A DNA stretch of 7,144 nucleotides, from NCBI GenBank assembly GCA_030641695.1, contig DAOWGY010000147.1, positions 1 through 7,144 of the forward strand, in the 5' to 3' direction. This document shows, piece after piece, positions 1 to 5,554 of this stretch. The stretch's first letter is position 1, and each line of letters starts with the position of its first letter. The position numbers and the translations under genes were made by a program. Under the pieces are notes generated by a model that searched no databases, was not told the DNA's origin, and was given only the letters and a program-made list of their open reading frames with translations. This DNA is from Gammaproteobacteria bacterium. Its GTDB lineage: Bacteria; Pseudomonadota; Gammaproteobacteria; Steroidobacterales; Woeseiaceae.

Positions 1-936
1 GGGATGACGGTCGACCGGCAATGCTCATCCGGCATGATGGCAATTGCGGTCGCGGCGAAGACGGTCATCGTCGACAACGTCGACATCATCGTTGGCGGCG
101 GCCTCGAGTCGATCAGCCTTGTGCAAAACGAACACATGAACCTGTTTCGCGCGAAGGACCCGCAACTCCTCGAACAGCACGAGCACGTCTACATGCCGAT
201 GATCGACACGGCCGAAGTCGTTGCCGATCGATACACGGTCAGCCGCGAAGCGCAGGACGAGTATGCGTTGCAAAGTCAGCAGAGGACGGCTGCTGGACAG
301 GAAGCCGGCCGCTTCGCCGATGAGATCGTGCCACTGCCTTCTAACAAGGGCGTCATGAACAAGGAGACCGGCGAAATCACGTTCGAGGATATCGTGCTGG
401 AGGGCGACGAGGGCAATCGCCCGGGCACGACACTGGACGGCCTGTCCGGGCTCAAGCCCGTGCGTGAGAACGGCTTCATTACGGCTGGCAATGCGAGCCA
501 GCTTTCGGATGGTGCATCCGCGACGGTCGTCATGGAAGCAGGTGTCGCCGAGAAACGCGGGCTCGAGCCGCTCGGCATCTATCGCGCTACAGCGGTCGCC
601 GGCTGCGAGCCCGACGAAATGGGAATCGGTCCGGTTTTCGCGGTACCCAAACTGCTCGAGCGTACGGGTCTCAAAATGGACGACATCGACCTTTGGGAGC
701 TGAATGAGGCGTTTGCGGTTCAGGTGCTTTATTGCCGCGACACGCTGGGCATTCCGAACGATATTTTGAATGTCGACGGTGGTGCGATCTCGATCGGACA
801 TCCCTACGGCATGTCCGGCGCGCGCATGGTCGGGCACGCACTCATTGAGGGTAAGCGTCGCGGTGCGAAGTACATTGTTTGCACGATGTGCATCGGCGGC
901 GGCCAGGGAGCCGCATCGCTATTCGAAATCGCCTGA
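1..936 (+). CDS. Acetyl-CoA acyltransferase (thiolase), 5'-truncated by window edge
   Basis: This is a thiolase-superfamily enzyme, which thiolytically cleaves 3-ketoacyl-CoA or condenses two acyl-CoAs in the cytoplasm. The frame is open from base 1, so the true start lies upstream. About 85-90 N-terminal residues of a roughly 390-400 aa family protein are missing, and 311 residues are visible. The nucleophilic Cys sits in DRQCSSG (codon 22-24), where many family members have Asn instead of the Asp. NEAFA follows at about 705-719. The catalytic His is in GHPYGMSGAR (codon 799-801), and the second active-site Cys is in CIGGGQG (codon 889-891). All core catalytic positions are therefore present. 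The stop TGA shares its A with the ATG of the next gene, so the two are probably co-translated. Chain-length preference, and a biosynthetic versus degradative role, cannot be decided from sequence. The methionine at position 4 is internal and is not the start. Confidence 0.95.
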   Translation, partial: GMTVDRQCSSGMMAIAVAAKTVIVDNVDIIVGGGLESISLVQNEHMNLFRAKDPQLLEQHEHVYMPMIDTAEVVADRYTVSREAQDEYALQSQQRTAAGQEAGRFADEIVPLPSNKGVMNKETGEITFEDIVLEGDEGNRPGTTLDGLSGLKPVRENGFITAGNASQLSDGASATVVMEAGVAEKRGLEPLGIYRATAVAGCEPDEMGIGPVFAVPKLLERTGLKMDDIDLWELNEAFAVQVLYCRDTLGIPNDILNVDGGAISIGHPYGMSGARMVGHALIEGKRRGAKYIVCTMCIGGGQGAASLFEIA

Positions 937-1913
937 TGCGGGCGCTTGTCTGCAAAGCGTACGGTTCCCCGGATGACCTCGTCGTCGAGGAACAGGACGA
1001 GCCGATTGCGGCGCCCGGCGAGATTGTCGTCGACATCAAGGCAGCGGGGCTCAATTTTCCGGATGTGCTCGTCATTGGCGGGCAGTACCAGGTACAGACA
1101 CCGCCCCCCTTCGTCCCCGGCCACGAAGCTGCAGGCATCGCGTCCGCCGTAGCCGCAGACGTTGAAGGTATCGCGGTCGGTGATCGAGTGATTATTACGC
1201 CATCGGGTGGCGCATTTGCAGAGAAGTGCGCGGTCGATGCAAACCTCGCGATGCCGATACCGGACGGACTCGACTTTGGCCAGGCCGCCGGCTTCACAAT
1301 CACTTACAGCACCAGCTATCACGCACTGACGCAAAGCGCGAACCTGCAGCGCGGTGAAACGGTGCTCGTGCTCGGCGCCGCCGGCGGCGTCGGTATCACG
1401 GCCGTCGAGATCGCGAAGGCAATGGGCGCCAACGTCATCGCAGCTGCAAGCACCGACGACAAGCTCGAGTTCGCCGTTTCTGCCGGAGCGGATGAGACCG
1501 TCAACTACTCGGATGTGTCACTCAGGGAGGCCGTCAAGGAGATCTCCAACGGCGTCGGTGTCGACGTTGTTTATGATCCGGTCGGCGGTGAGATCGGCGA
1601 ACAGGCGTTGCGCACGGTGGCACGACATGGACGTTATCTCGTGATTGGATTCGCCAGCGGCAGGATTCCGGAGTTTCCGGCCAATCTCGTCCTTCTCAAA
1701 GAAGCGAGCATCATCGGCGTATGGTGGGGCCCCTGGGCAGGCAGGAATCCGAAGCTCCAGGCGCAGAACCTCGAAGCCATGAGGGAAATGATCGCCGCCG
1801 GTCAATTGCAACCCCGTGTTACGAAATCCTATGCTCTCGACGAGTTCAGGGAAGCGTTCCGGGCCATCACAACTCGCCGCGTACGCGGCAAGATCGTCTT
1901 CCGCATGGACTGA
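936..1913 (+). CDS. Zinc-free NADPH:quinone oxidoreductase-like MDR protein
   Basis: This 325-aa protein belongs to the medium-chain dehydrogenase/reductase superfamily, quinone oxidoreductase (QOR) branch. Such enzymes use NADPH to reduce quinones, enones or enoyl thioesters in the cytoplasm. It starts MRALVCKAYG. The GroES-like half includes NFPD (40-43) and GHEAAG (62-67). The Rossmann glycine motif GAAGGVG is at 147-153, and the protein ends in the family-typical RGKIVF stretch. The structural-zinc Cys cluster of alcohol dehydrogenases is absent, as expected for QOR proteins. I chose the ATG at 936 because homology begins there and it overlaps the thiolase stop as TGATG. An in-frame ATG at 879 would add 19 unrelated Arg-rich residues inside the thiolase. 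No good Shine-Dalgarno sequence lies just upstream, which fits translational coupling. The thiolase neighbour suggests an acyl-CoA or ketone catabolic role. The exact substrate is unknown. Confidence 0.93.
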   Translation: MRALVCKAYGSPDDLVVEEQDEPIAAPGEIVVDIKAAGLNFPDVLVIGGQYQVQTPPPFVPGHEAAGIASAVAADVEGIAVGDRVIITPSGGAFAEKCAVDANLAMPIPDGLDFGQAAGFTITYSTSYHALTQSANLQRGETVLVLGAAGGVGITAVEIAKAMGANVIAAASTDDKLEFAVSAGADETVNYSDVSLREAVKEISNGVGVDVVYDPVGGEIGEQALRTVARHGRYLVIGFASGRIPEFPANLVLLKEASIIGVWWGPWAGRNPKLQAQNLEAMREMIAAGQLQPRVTKSYALDEFREAFRAITTRRVRGKIVFRMD

Positions 1914-1932
1914 AAAGCAGGGTCGAGCCGCA

Positions 1933-2015
1933 CTTATTTTTGGTGACAGTGACCTTAATTTCTCGCCGATTTTGGCAATGGGCAAGAAATTAAGGTCACT
2001 GTCACCAAAAATAAG
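1933..2015. repeat. Perfect 31-bp inverted repeat, AT-rich, in convergent gap
   Basis: The left arm (1933-1963) and right arm (1985-2015) are exact reverse complements over 31 bp, separated by a 21-nt spacer. Each arm carries a GGTGACAGTGACC core flanked by T-rich and AT-rich stretches. The arms are about 32% GC, far below the neighbouring genes. The repeat lies between the ends of the convergent quinone oxidoreductase and SDR genes, so RNA from either side would form the same long hairpin. There is no T-run immediately after the right arm, so it is not a textbook intrinsic terminator. The symmetry and base composition suggest an inserted palindromic or MITE/REP-like element. I see no clean target-site duplication and no second copy in this window. 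Confidence 0.9.
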
Positions 2016-2028
2016 CTCAATCGCAGTC

Positions 2029-2044
2029 GCGGTTCGAGAACCGC
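2029..2044 (-). terminator. Short hairpin just after the SDR stop, possible terminator
   Basis: The 16 bases GCGGTTCGAGAACCGC form a 6-7 bp GC-rich stem with a tiny loop. It begins 8 nt past the stop codon of the minus-strand SDR gene at 2053. The position suits transcript-end formation. On the minus strand the nearest T-rich stretch is over 10 nt further on, inside the long inverted repeat (complement of its right arm end), so the terminator call is tentative. Confidence 0.35.
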
Positions 2045-2052
2045 TCCAACGG

Positions 2053-2808
2053 CTAGCCGAGCGTGGCGCCGCCGTCCATGACGAGTGTCGTGCCCGTGGT
2101 ATAGGCCGCTTCGTCCGACACGAGATACAGCACTCCGGCGACCATGTCCTCGGGCTGCCCGGCACGCGGCACGGGCAATCGGGACAGCCACTTCTGCACG
2201 CCCGGGTCCGCCGTCAGCGCCTCTGCGAACTTCGTTTCGACAACGCCCGGCAGGATCGCATTGGCGCGCACGCCACTCTGTCCGTATTCCCGGGCAAATG
2301 TCTTCGTCAGGCTGACCAGACCCGCCTTGGTCATCGAGTAAACCGCCTGCCCCTGCATCGATATCAATGCCGCGATCGACGCCACATTGACGATCGCGCC
2401 ACCACCGGATTCGATCATCAGCGGCACGGCGTGGCTCATGAAGTAATAAGGCCCCTTGAGATTCACGGCGACGGTTTTGTCGAACGCATCCGCTGGTAAC
2501 CCGGCGGCGGGACCGTAGTAAGGATTTGCCGCAGCATTGTTGATCAGAATGTCCAGCCGCCCGCACTCGTCACGAATGAACGCCATGAGCGCTTCGATCT
2601 GGCCGAGATCAGCGGCATGGCAAGTATGCGCGATCGCATCCCCACCCGCTTCGGCGATCGCGTCGGCGACGGCCTGAACACTTTCGATCTTGCGGCTCGT
2701 GCAAACGACCTTTGCACCGCAAGCTGCGAGTCCGTGCGCGATGGCTTCACCGATGCCACGTGAAGCACCGTTGACGAGTGCCACCTTGCCAGACAGATCC
2801 GTTCTCAT
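2053..2808 (-). CDS. Classical SDR-family dehydrogenase, DHRS4-like, NADP-type
   Basis: This 251-aa short-chain dehydrogenase/reductase is of classical size and is a cytoplasmic NAD(P)(H)-dependent alcohol/ketone oxidoreductase. The cofactor-binding glycine motif reads NGASRGIG (13-20), with Asn where Thr is usual. Arg39 follows the second beta strand, which in the family favours NADP(H). The NNAA segment (90-93) replaces the common NNAG. The catalytic tetrad is Asn116, Ser144, Tyr157 and Lys161 (YSMTK). The NPYYGP stretch after NNAA and the TGTTLVMDGG end resemble the DHRS4/retinol-dehydrogenase-like branch. This was judged by eye, so the true substrate is open. The start is the ATG at 2808. 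It overlaps the stop of the upstream SDR as ATGA and is preceded by GGGAGAAG, a reasonable ribosome binding site. The two SDRs are therefore one minus-strand operon with this gene second. Confidence 0.94.
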   Translation of the reverse strand: MRTDLSGKVALVNGASRGIGEAIAHGLAACGAKVVCTSRKIESVQAVADAIAEAGGDAIAHTCHAADLGQIEALMAFIRDECGRLDILINNAAANPYYGPAAGLPADAFDKTVAVNLKGPYYFMSHAVPLMIESGGGAIVNVASIAALISMQGQAVYSMTKAGLVSLTKTFAREYGQSGVRANAILPGVVETKFAEALTADPGVQKWLSRLPVPRAGQPEDMVAGVLYLVSDEAAYTTGTTLVMDGGATLG

Positions 2809-3629
2809 TGTTCTTCTCCCATGAGTTGCCGGCGGAAGCGCTGCATGCCGGTGATCCAGCGATCGTGGTCACTGGCCTTGCGCTGAACATACTCTGCAAC
2901 CTGCGGATGCGGCAATATCAGAAACTTGCCCGCCGCAATTCCTCTAACGATGCAATCGGCCACTTCGTCGGCGGACAAGATGCCATCGACATCGTTGCCA
3001 CCGAAGCCACCCTGCATCGATTCGGAATCATCCTCTATGCCTATCATGCGCGTCGCCACTGCCTGTGGACACACGACAGATACCTGTATCCCCTGTTCAC
3101 CGTGCGTAATCGCCAGCGACTCGGCGAACGCGACGGCGGCATGCTTGGTGGCTGAATATGCCGCATCACCGATCTGGCTGAGCAATCCTGCCGCGGACGC
3201 GACGTTGACAATATAACCACCGCGTCGCGCAATCATGCGCGGCAACAGCGCCCGGGCGGCAAAAACGTGTGCCATGACATTGACATTCCAGCACTGCTGC
3301 CAGCGATCGTCGGCCGGATTCAATCCGCCTGCTTTCGATGCGGCACTGTCTCCGGCATCGCCGTAGCCGACGCCAGCATTTGACACGAACAGGTCGATGG
3401 GTCCGACGTCGCGTTCGACGCTTGCAACGAGCAACTCCAGGGCGTTTTCATCGCCGACATCGACGCTGTGTGCAACTCCGCCAACATCTCTTGCAACCAC
3501 TTTGGCGGCCCCTTGATCCAGATCGGCGACGACTACCTGCACACCGTCGTGCTTCAGCCGCCGGCAGATTGCGCGGCCGATACCATGACCTCCGCCCGTA
3601 ACGACGGCTATTCTGATGTCGGCAGTCAT
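2805..3629 (-). CDS. Classical SDR-family dehydrogenase, NAD-type
   Basis: This 274-aa short-chain dehydrogenase is the first gene of the minus-strand SDR pair. The glycine motif is TGGGHGIG (11-18). Asp36, at the end of the second beta strand (VVVAD), indicates NAD(H) preference. SNAG is at 83-86. Catalytic residues are Asn117, Ser145, Tyr158 and Lys162 (YSATK). The stretch between SNAG and Asn117 is about eight residues longer than in the downstream SDR and contains a Gly/Ala/Ser-rich insert, probably a surface loop. The C-terminal region of about 50 residues after the EVADCIVRGI helix resembles the SDRs that act on bulky or hydrophobic substrates. I chose the ATG at 3629 because the fold begins there. 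Upstream in-frame codons run back to the start of the divergent cytochrome gene and encode nothing SDR-like. The ribosome binding site is weak. The substrate is not recognisable. Confidence 0.92.
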   Translation of the reverse strand: MTADIRIAVVTGGGHGIGRAICRRLKHDGVQVVVADLDQGAAKVVARDVGGVAHSVDVGDENALELLVASVERDVGPIDLFVSNAGVGYGDAGDSAASKAGGLNPADDRWQQCWNVNVMAHVFAARALLPRMIARRGGYIVNVASAAGLLSQIGDAAYSATKHAAVAFAESLAITHGEQGIQVSVVCPQAVATRMIGIEDDSESMQGGFGGNDVDGILSADEVADCIVRGIAAGKFLILPHPQVAEYVQRKASDHDRWITGMQRFRRQLMGEEQ

Positions 3630-3662
3630 TCGTGTGCTGATGTAATGGCAGGCAGATTGCGC

Positions 3663-3682
3663 ATTTGCGTCAGGCTGCAAAT
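3663..3682. promoter_or_regulatory. Dyad ATTTGC-N8-GCAAAT, possible operator in divergent gap
   Basis: Six-base arms (3663-3668 and 3677-3682) form an inverted repeat with an 8-nt spacer in the 86-bp gap between the divergently transcribed SDR pair and the cytochrome c gene. An overlapping near-palindrome CGCATTTGCG covers its left arm. The size and position fit a dimeric regulator site that could control either or both directions. No regulator gene is in the window, so this is only a candidate. Confidence 0.3.
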
Positions 3683-3702
3683 CAGTAACATACTGTACGC
3701 TC

Positions 3703-3709
3703 AGGAGGT
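3703..3709 (+). promoter_or_regulatory. Strong Shine-Dalgarno AGGAGGT for the cytochrome c gene
   Basis: AGGAGGT is close to the ideal anti-16S complement and ends 6 nt before the ATG at 3716. This fixes the cytochrome start and predicts efficient translation. It contrasts with the weak sites of the neighbouring minus-strand genes. Confidence 0.85.
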
Positions 3710-3715
3710 AATCCA

Positions 3716-4084
3716 ATGTTGCGCTTGCTGTTCTTGCTCGGCGTCGTTATCGCCATCTCCGCCTGTCAGAGGACCGGTCATGACGACGCGCTGCCGCCAT
3801 CGGCCGAACTCGGGTCCGCGACAGTCATGACGGGAAGGGACGCGTACGTACAAGCCTGCGCACAGTGCCATGACGAAGGCAGGGACGGCGCACCCAGGAT
3901 CGGTGATCCCGAGGCGTGGGATGGTCGCTCGTCACTCTGGGAGGCCGTGTTGTTCGAGCACGCCGAGGAGGGTTTCCTCGAGATGCCGGCCCGCGGCACC
4001 GACGGTGGAATTTCAGACGAAACCGTCAGCGCGGCGGCCGAATACATGCTGGAAATGACGCACCCTGACAGGCCGCCCGACTAG
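3716..4084 (+). CDS. Class I cytochrome c lipoprotein (c5-like)
   Basis: This 122-aa monohaem cytochrome c is predicted to be anchored by lipid on the periplasmic side of the cell envelope. Residues 2-16 are a hydrophobic signal ending in ISA, followed by Cys17, a good lipobox for signal peptidase II. Gln at +2 is not the inner-membrane retention Asp, so outer-membrane sorting is likely. A short linker of about 25 residues follows. The haem site CAQCH is at 48-52, with His52 as proximal ligand. Met90 in EMPARG is the likely distal ligand and resembles the MP-x-x-G segment of cytochrome c5 proteins. The rest is helical and acidic. The gene sits alone on its strand, between divergent SDRs and a convergent gene whose stop codon overlaps its own. 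It could accept electrons from the GMC dehydrogenase encoded about 1 kb downstream. That partnership is inferred from proximity only. Confidence 0.93.
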   Translation: MLRLLFLLGVVIAISACQRTGHDDALPPSAELGSATVMTGRDAYVQACAQCHDEGRDGAPRIGDPEAWDGRSSLWEAVLFEHAEEGFLEMPARGTDGGISDETVSAAAEYMLEMTHPDRPPD

Positions 4085-4866
4085 TCCGCGAGTACGGTCT
4101 CTTCAGAGTCCAGGTACCTGATCGCATCCGCGATGTACCTGGCTATCGGAAGGCTCTGCCTCCGCGTCGGGATGTTGATCAGCGCCGAGTCTTCCACTCC
4201 CGCTTCCTTGTATTGGGCATGAATACGCTGGATCTCGCGTTCTTTGGGATCGAAGCAACCCCTGATGAACACATGACGATTTTGGCGTATCGCTGCCAGT
4301 TTCGCCGGTTCATCGTCACCCCAGAAAAGTGCCCCGCACACGTACATGCCGCCTTTGAATACACCGGGCTCGGCCGTCTGAACCAGGTTGGCCACCATGC
4401 CGCCATCGGCAAAACCTCCAATGTAGACGCGTTCCGTGTCGACCTTGTACTTGCGATCGATTGCGCGCGGCGCCAGGATCGACTTGAGCACGCGTTCCTG
4501 CACCGGTGCCGAACTTCCGGCATGACTCGCACCGATCCAGATCAGATTGTGCTCGTCCATCAGCGGCTGCCATTGCTCGGGAATTCCACCCCGGTCGATC
4601 GAGGACACGAACACGAGTATCCCGGGCGGCTCCTGCGGCCGGTAGTCTCTGGGCACGTAAACGCGCCATTCAACTGGTTCTGTCGCAAGCAGGATAGGGT
4701 TAAGTCTTTCGGCCGCCGCCTCACCAAGCACTTCCGCCGGCGTCATCAGCAATTTAACGAAGCCCGTACGCGTTGTCGAAGCATCGAACTCCTCGATGAG
4801 TTCGGGACTCGCGCCCTGCAACAATGTTGCGGCAGCGAGAGCGGGCAAGACAAGATTCATTAGCAT
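4081..4866 (-). CDS. Exported alpha/beta-hydrolase-like protein lacking catalytic Ser and His
   Basis: This protein of about 261 aa has the layout of secreted esterase/PHB-depolymerase-like alpha/beta hydrolases. It has a hydrophobic N-terminus (to about residue 20, a likely signal peptide), then WRVYVPRDY, a strand ILVFVSS, LIWIGASHAG and the elbow strand RVYIGGF. At the nucleophile elbow, where GxSxG is expected, it reads GFADG, with Ala153 (codon GCC, 4408-4410) in place of Ser. Near the C-terminus the segment INIPTRRQSLP lacks the His that usually follows the last strand, while an Asp (FDP, about 206) remains. It is therefore probably a non-catalytic homologue or a binding protein, although the reading frame is intact. 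ATGs at 4866 and 4860 are both possible starts, and neither has a good ribosome binding site. An in-frame TTG at 4974 adds Arg/Cys-rich sequence ahead of the signal and was not chosen. The true ligand is unknown. Confidence 0.8.
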   Translation of the reverse strand: MLMNLVLPALAAATLLQGASPELIEEFDASTTRTGFVKLLMTPAEVLGEAAAERLNPILLATEPVEWRVYVPRDYRPQEPPGILVFVSSIDRGGIPEQWQPLMDEHNLIWIGASHAGSSAPVQERVLKSILAPRAIDRKYKVDTERVYIGGFADGGMVANLVQTAEPGVFKGGMYVCGALFWGDDEPAKLAAIRQNRHVFIRGCFDPKEREIQRIHAQYKEAGVEDSALINIPTRRQSLPIARYIADAIRYLDSEETVLAD

Positions 4867-4894
4867 TGTTCGGATCAGGACCGTCTTTGAGTGA

Positions 4895-4900
4895 ATAATA
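4895..4900 (-). promoter_or_regulatory. Possible -10 box (TATTAT) for the minus-strand hydrolase-like gene
   Basis: On the minus strand TATTAT matches the sigma-70 -10 consensus at five of six bases. It would give a short leader of about 20 nt before the ATG at 4866. No convincing -35 hexamer is found 16-18 bp upstream, so this is a weak call. Confidence 0.25.
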
Positions 4901-4993
4901 CGAGATCCCCAGCACCATTCCGGGGTAACGCAACAGCGTGCCGCCGGGGAACGCGTGTATCGGTAGACTCGCAAATACGTCGAATCGTTCCAC

Positions 4994-5002
4994 TGTTATA
5001 GT
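4994..5002 (+). promoter_or_regulatory. Extended -10 promoter candidate (TGTTATAGT)
   Basis: A TGn extension directly precedes TATAGT, a five-of-six match to TATAAT, in the divergent gap ahead of the dehydrogenase operon. Extended -10 promoters can work without a good -35, and none is visible here. The expected transcript would start near 5009 and give a leader of about 33 nt, enough to hold the strong ribosome binding site at 5029-5034. Confidence 0.4.
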
Positions 5003-5028
5003 TGGCCGGTCCGCCGTCAAGAACAAAC

Positions 5029-5034
5029 GGAGGT
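5029..5034 (+). promoter_or_regulatory. Shine-Dalgarno GGAGGT for the Tat-signal subunit gene
   Basis: GGAGGT ends 7 nt before the ATG at 5042 and fixes this start. The frame begins just ahead of the twin-arginine motif, which agrees with the choice. Confidence 0.8.
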
Positions 5035-5041
5035 AGCTCCG

Positions 5042-5554
5042 ATGATTAATAAAGCGACGAGCCGGCGCCGCTTTCTGGTTGCTGCGTTGACCGTATCCGG
5101 ACTTGCAACAGGCTCACTCGCATCATCGCTGTTGCGCGAGGCCGCTGCTTGGGCCGAAACGGGCAACGCTGCTCTATTGAAAATGGCGCGACTACTTTTC
5201 CCGCACGACTCCGTGCCTGACCAAATCTACGCCGAAGTTGTTGCCGGTGCACTCGCCGCAACGGCAAGTGACCCGGCCGCGCAAGGCCTTCTGACGGCCG
5301 CCGAAAGCGAACTCGATGCGCGCAGCCAGAGCGGGTCCTGGTATGACAGCGACGAGCAAGAGCAGCTCACTGCACTGACGGCCGTTCAGGGCGAGACGTT
5401 CTTTGCCGCCATCATGGGCCTCGTGATGTTCGGTCTTTACACGCACCCGGCCCTTTGGCAGCACATTGGCTACCCGGGCTCGTCGAAGGAATACGGCGGC
5501 TATCTCGAACGCGGTTTCGACGATATCGACTGGTTGCCGGAGGCGGGGTCATGA
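5042..5554 (+). CDS. Gluconate 2-dehydrogenase subunit 3-like protein with Tat signal
   Basis: This 170-aa protein is the small partner of a GMC-type dehydrogenase, of the family that includes gluconate 2-dehydrogenase subunit 3. The N-terminus carries a twin-arginine motif SRRRFL (7-12) followed by a hydrophobic stretch to about residue 30, so it should leave the cytoplasm folded through Tat. The mature part has the family-like features: a helix with LLFPHDSVP near residues 50-58, a central acidic helical region (YDSDEQEQ), and a C-terminal MFGLYTHPALW...GYPG segment. It has no haem motif. The stop overlaps the ATG of the flavoprotein gene as ATGA, so the two are made together. In characterised systems this subunit assists export and maturation of the flavoprotein, which has no signal of its own. 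That is the likely job here. The family assignment is by eye but is well supported by gene order. Confidence 0.85.
   Translation: MINKATSRRRFLVAALTVSGLATGSLASSLLREAAAWAETGNAALLKMARLLFPHDSVPDQIYAEVVAGALAATASDPAAQGLLTAAESELDARSQSGSWYDSDEQEQLTALTAVQGETFFAAIMGLVMFGLYTHPALWQHIGYPGSSKEYGGYLERGFDDIDWLPEAGS

Noticed and set aside
25..837. Long minus-strand open frame opposite the thiolase
   Set aside because: It lies wholly within a well-supported thiolase, its His/Arg/Asp-rich composition is typical of an antisense shadow, and no family motif is visible.
879..935. Earlier in-frame ATG for the quinone oxidoreductase
   Set aside because: It adds 19 Arg-rich residues overlapping the conserved thiolase C-terminus, whereas family similarity begins at 936.
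1518..2165. Minus-strand frame running through the inverted repeat
   Set aside because: It joins antisense of the oxidoreductase, the palindrome and part of the SDR gene out of frame. No single protein family is visible in it.
3630..3716. N-terminal extension of the NAD-type SDR back to 3716
   Set aside because: The added 29 residues are unlike any SDR start and would run to the first base of the divergent cytochrome gene. The Rossmann fold begins right after the ATG at 3629.
4867..4974. TTG start for the hydrolase-like gene
   Set aside because: It would place a charged, Cys-rich stretch ahead of the signal peptide and run through the likely promoter region.
5455..5550. TTG start extending the GMC protein by 32 residues
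   Set aside because: It lies inside the upstream subunit gene and adds Arg-rich, non-conserved sequence. The ATG at 5551 has a good ribosome binding site and an ATGA overlap.
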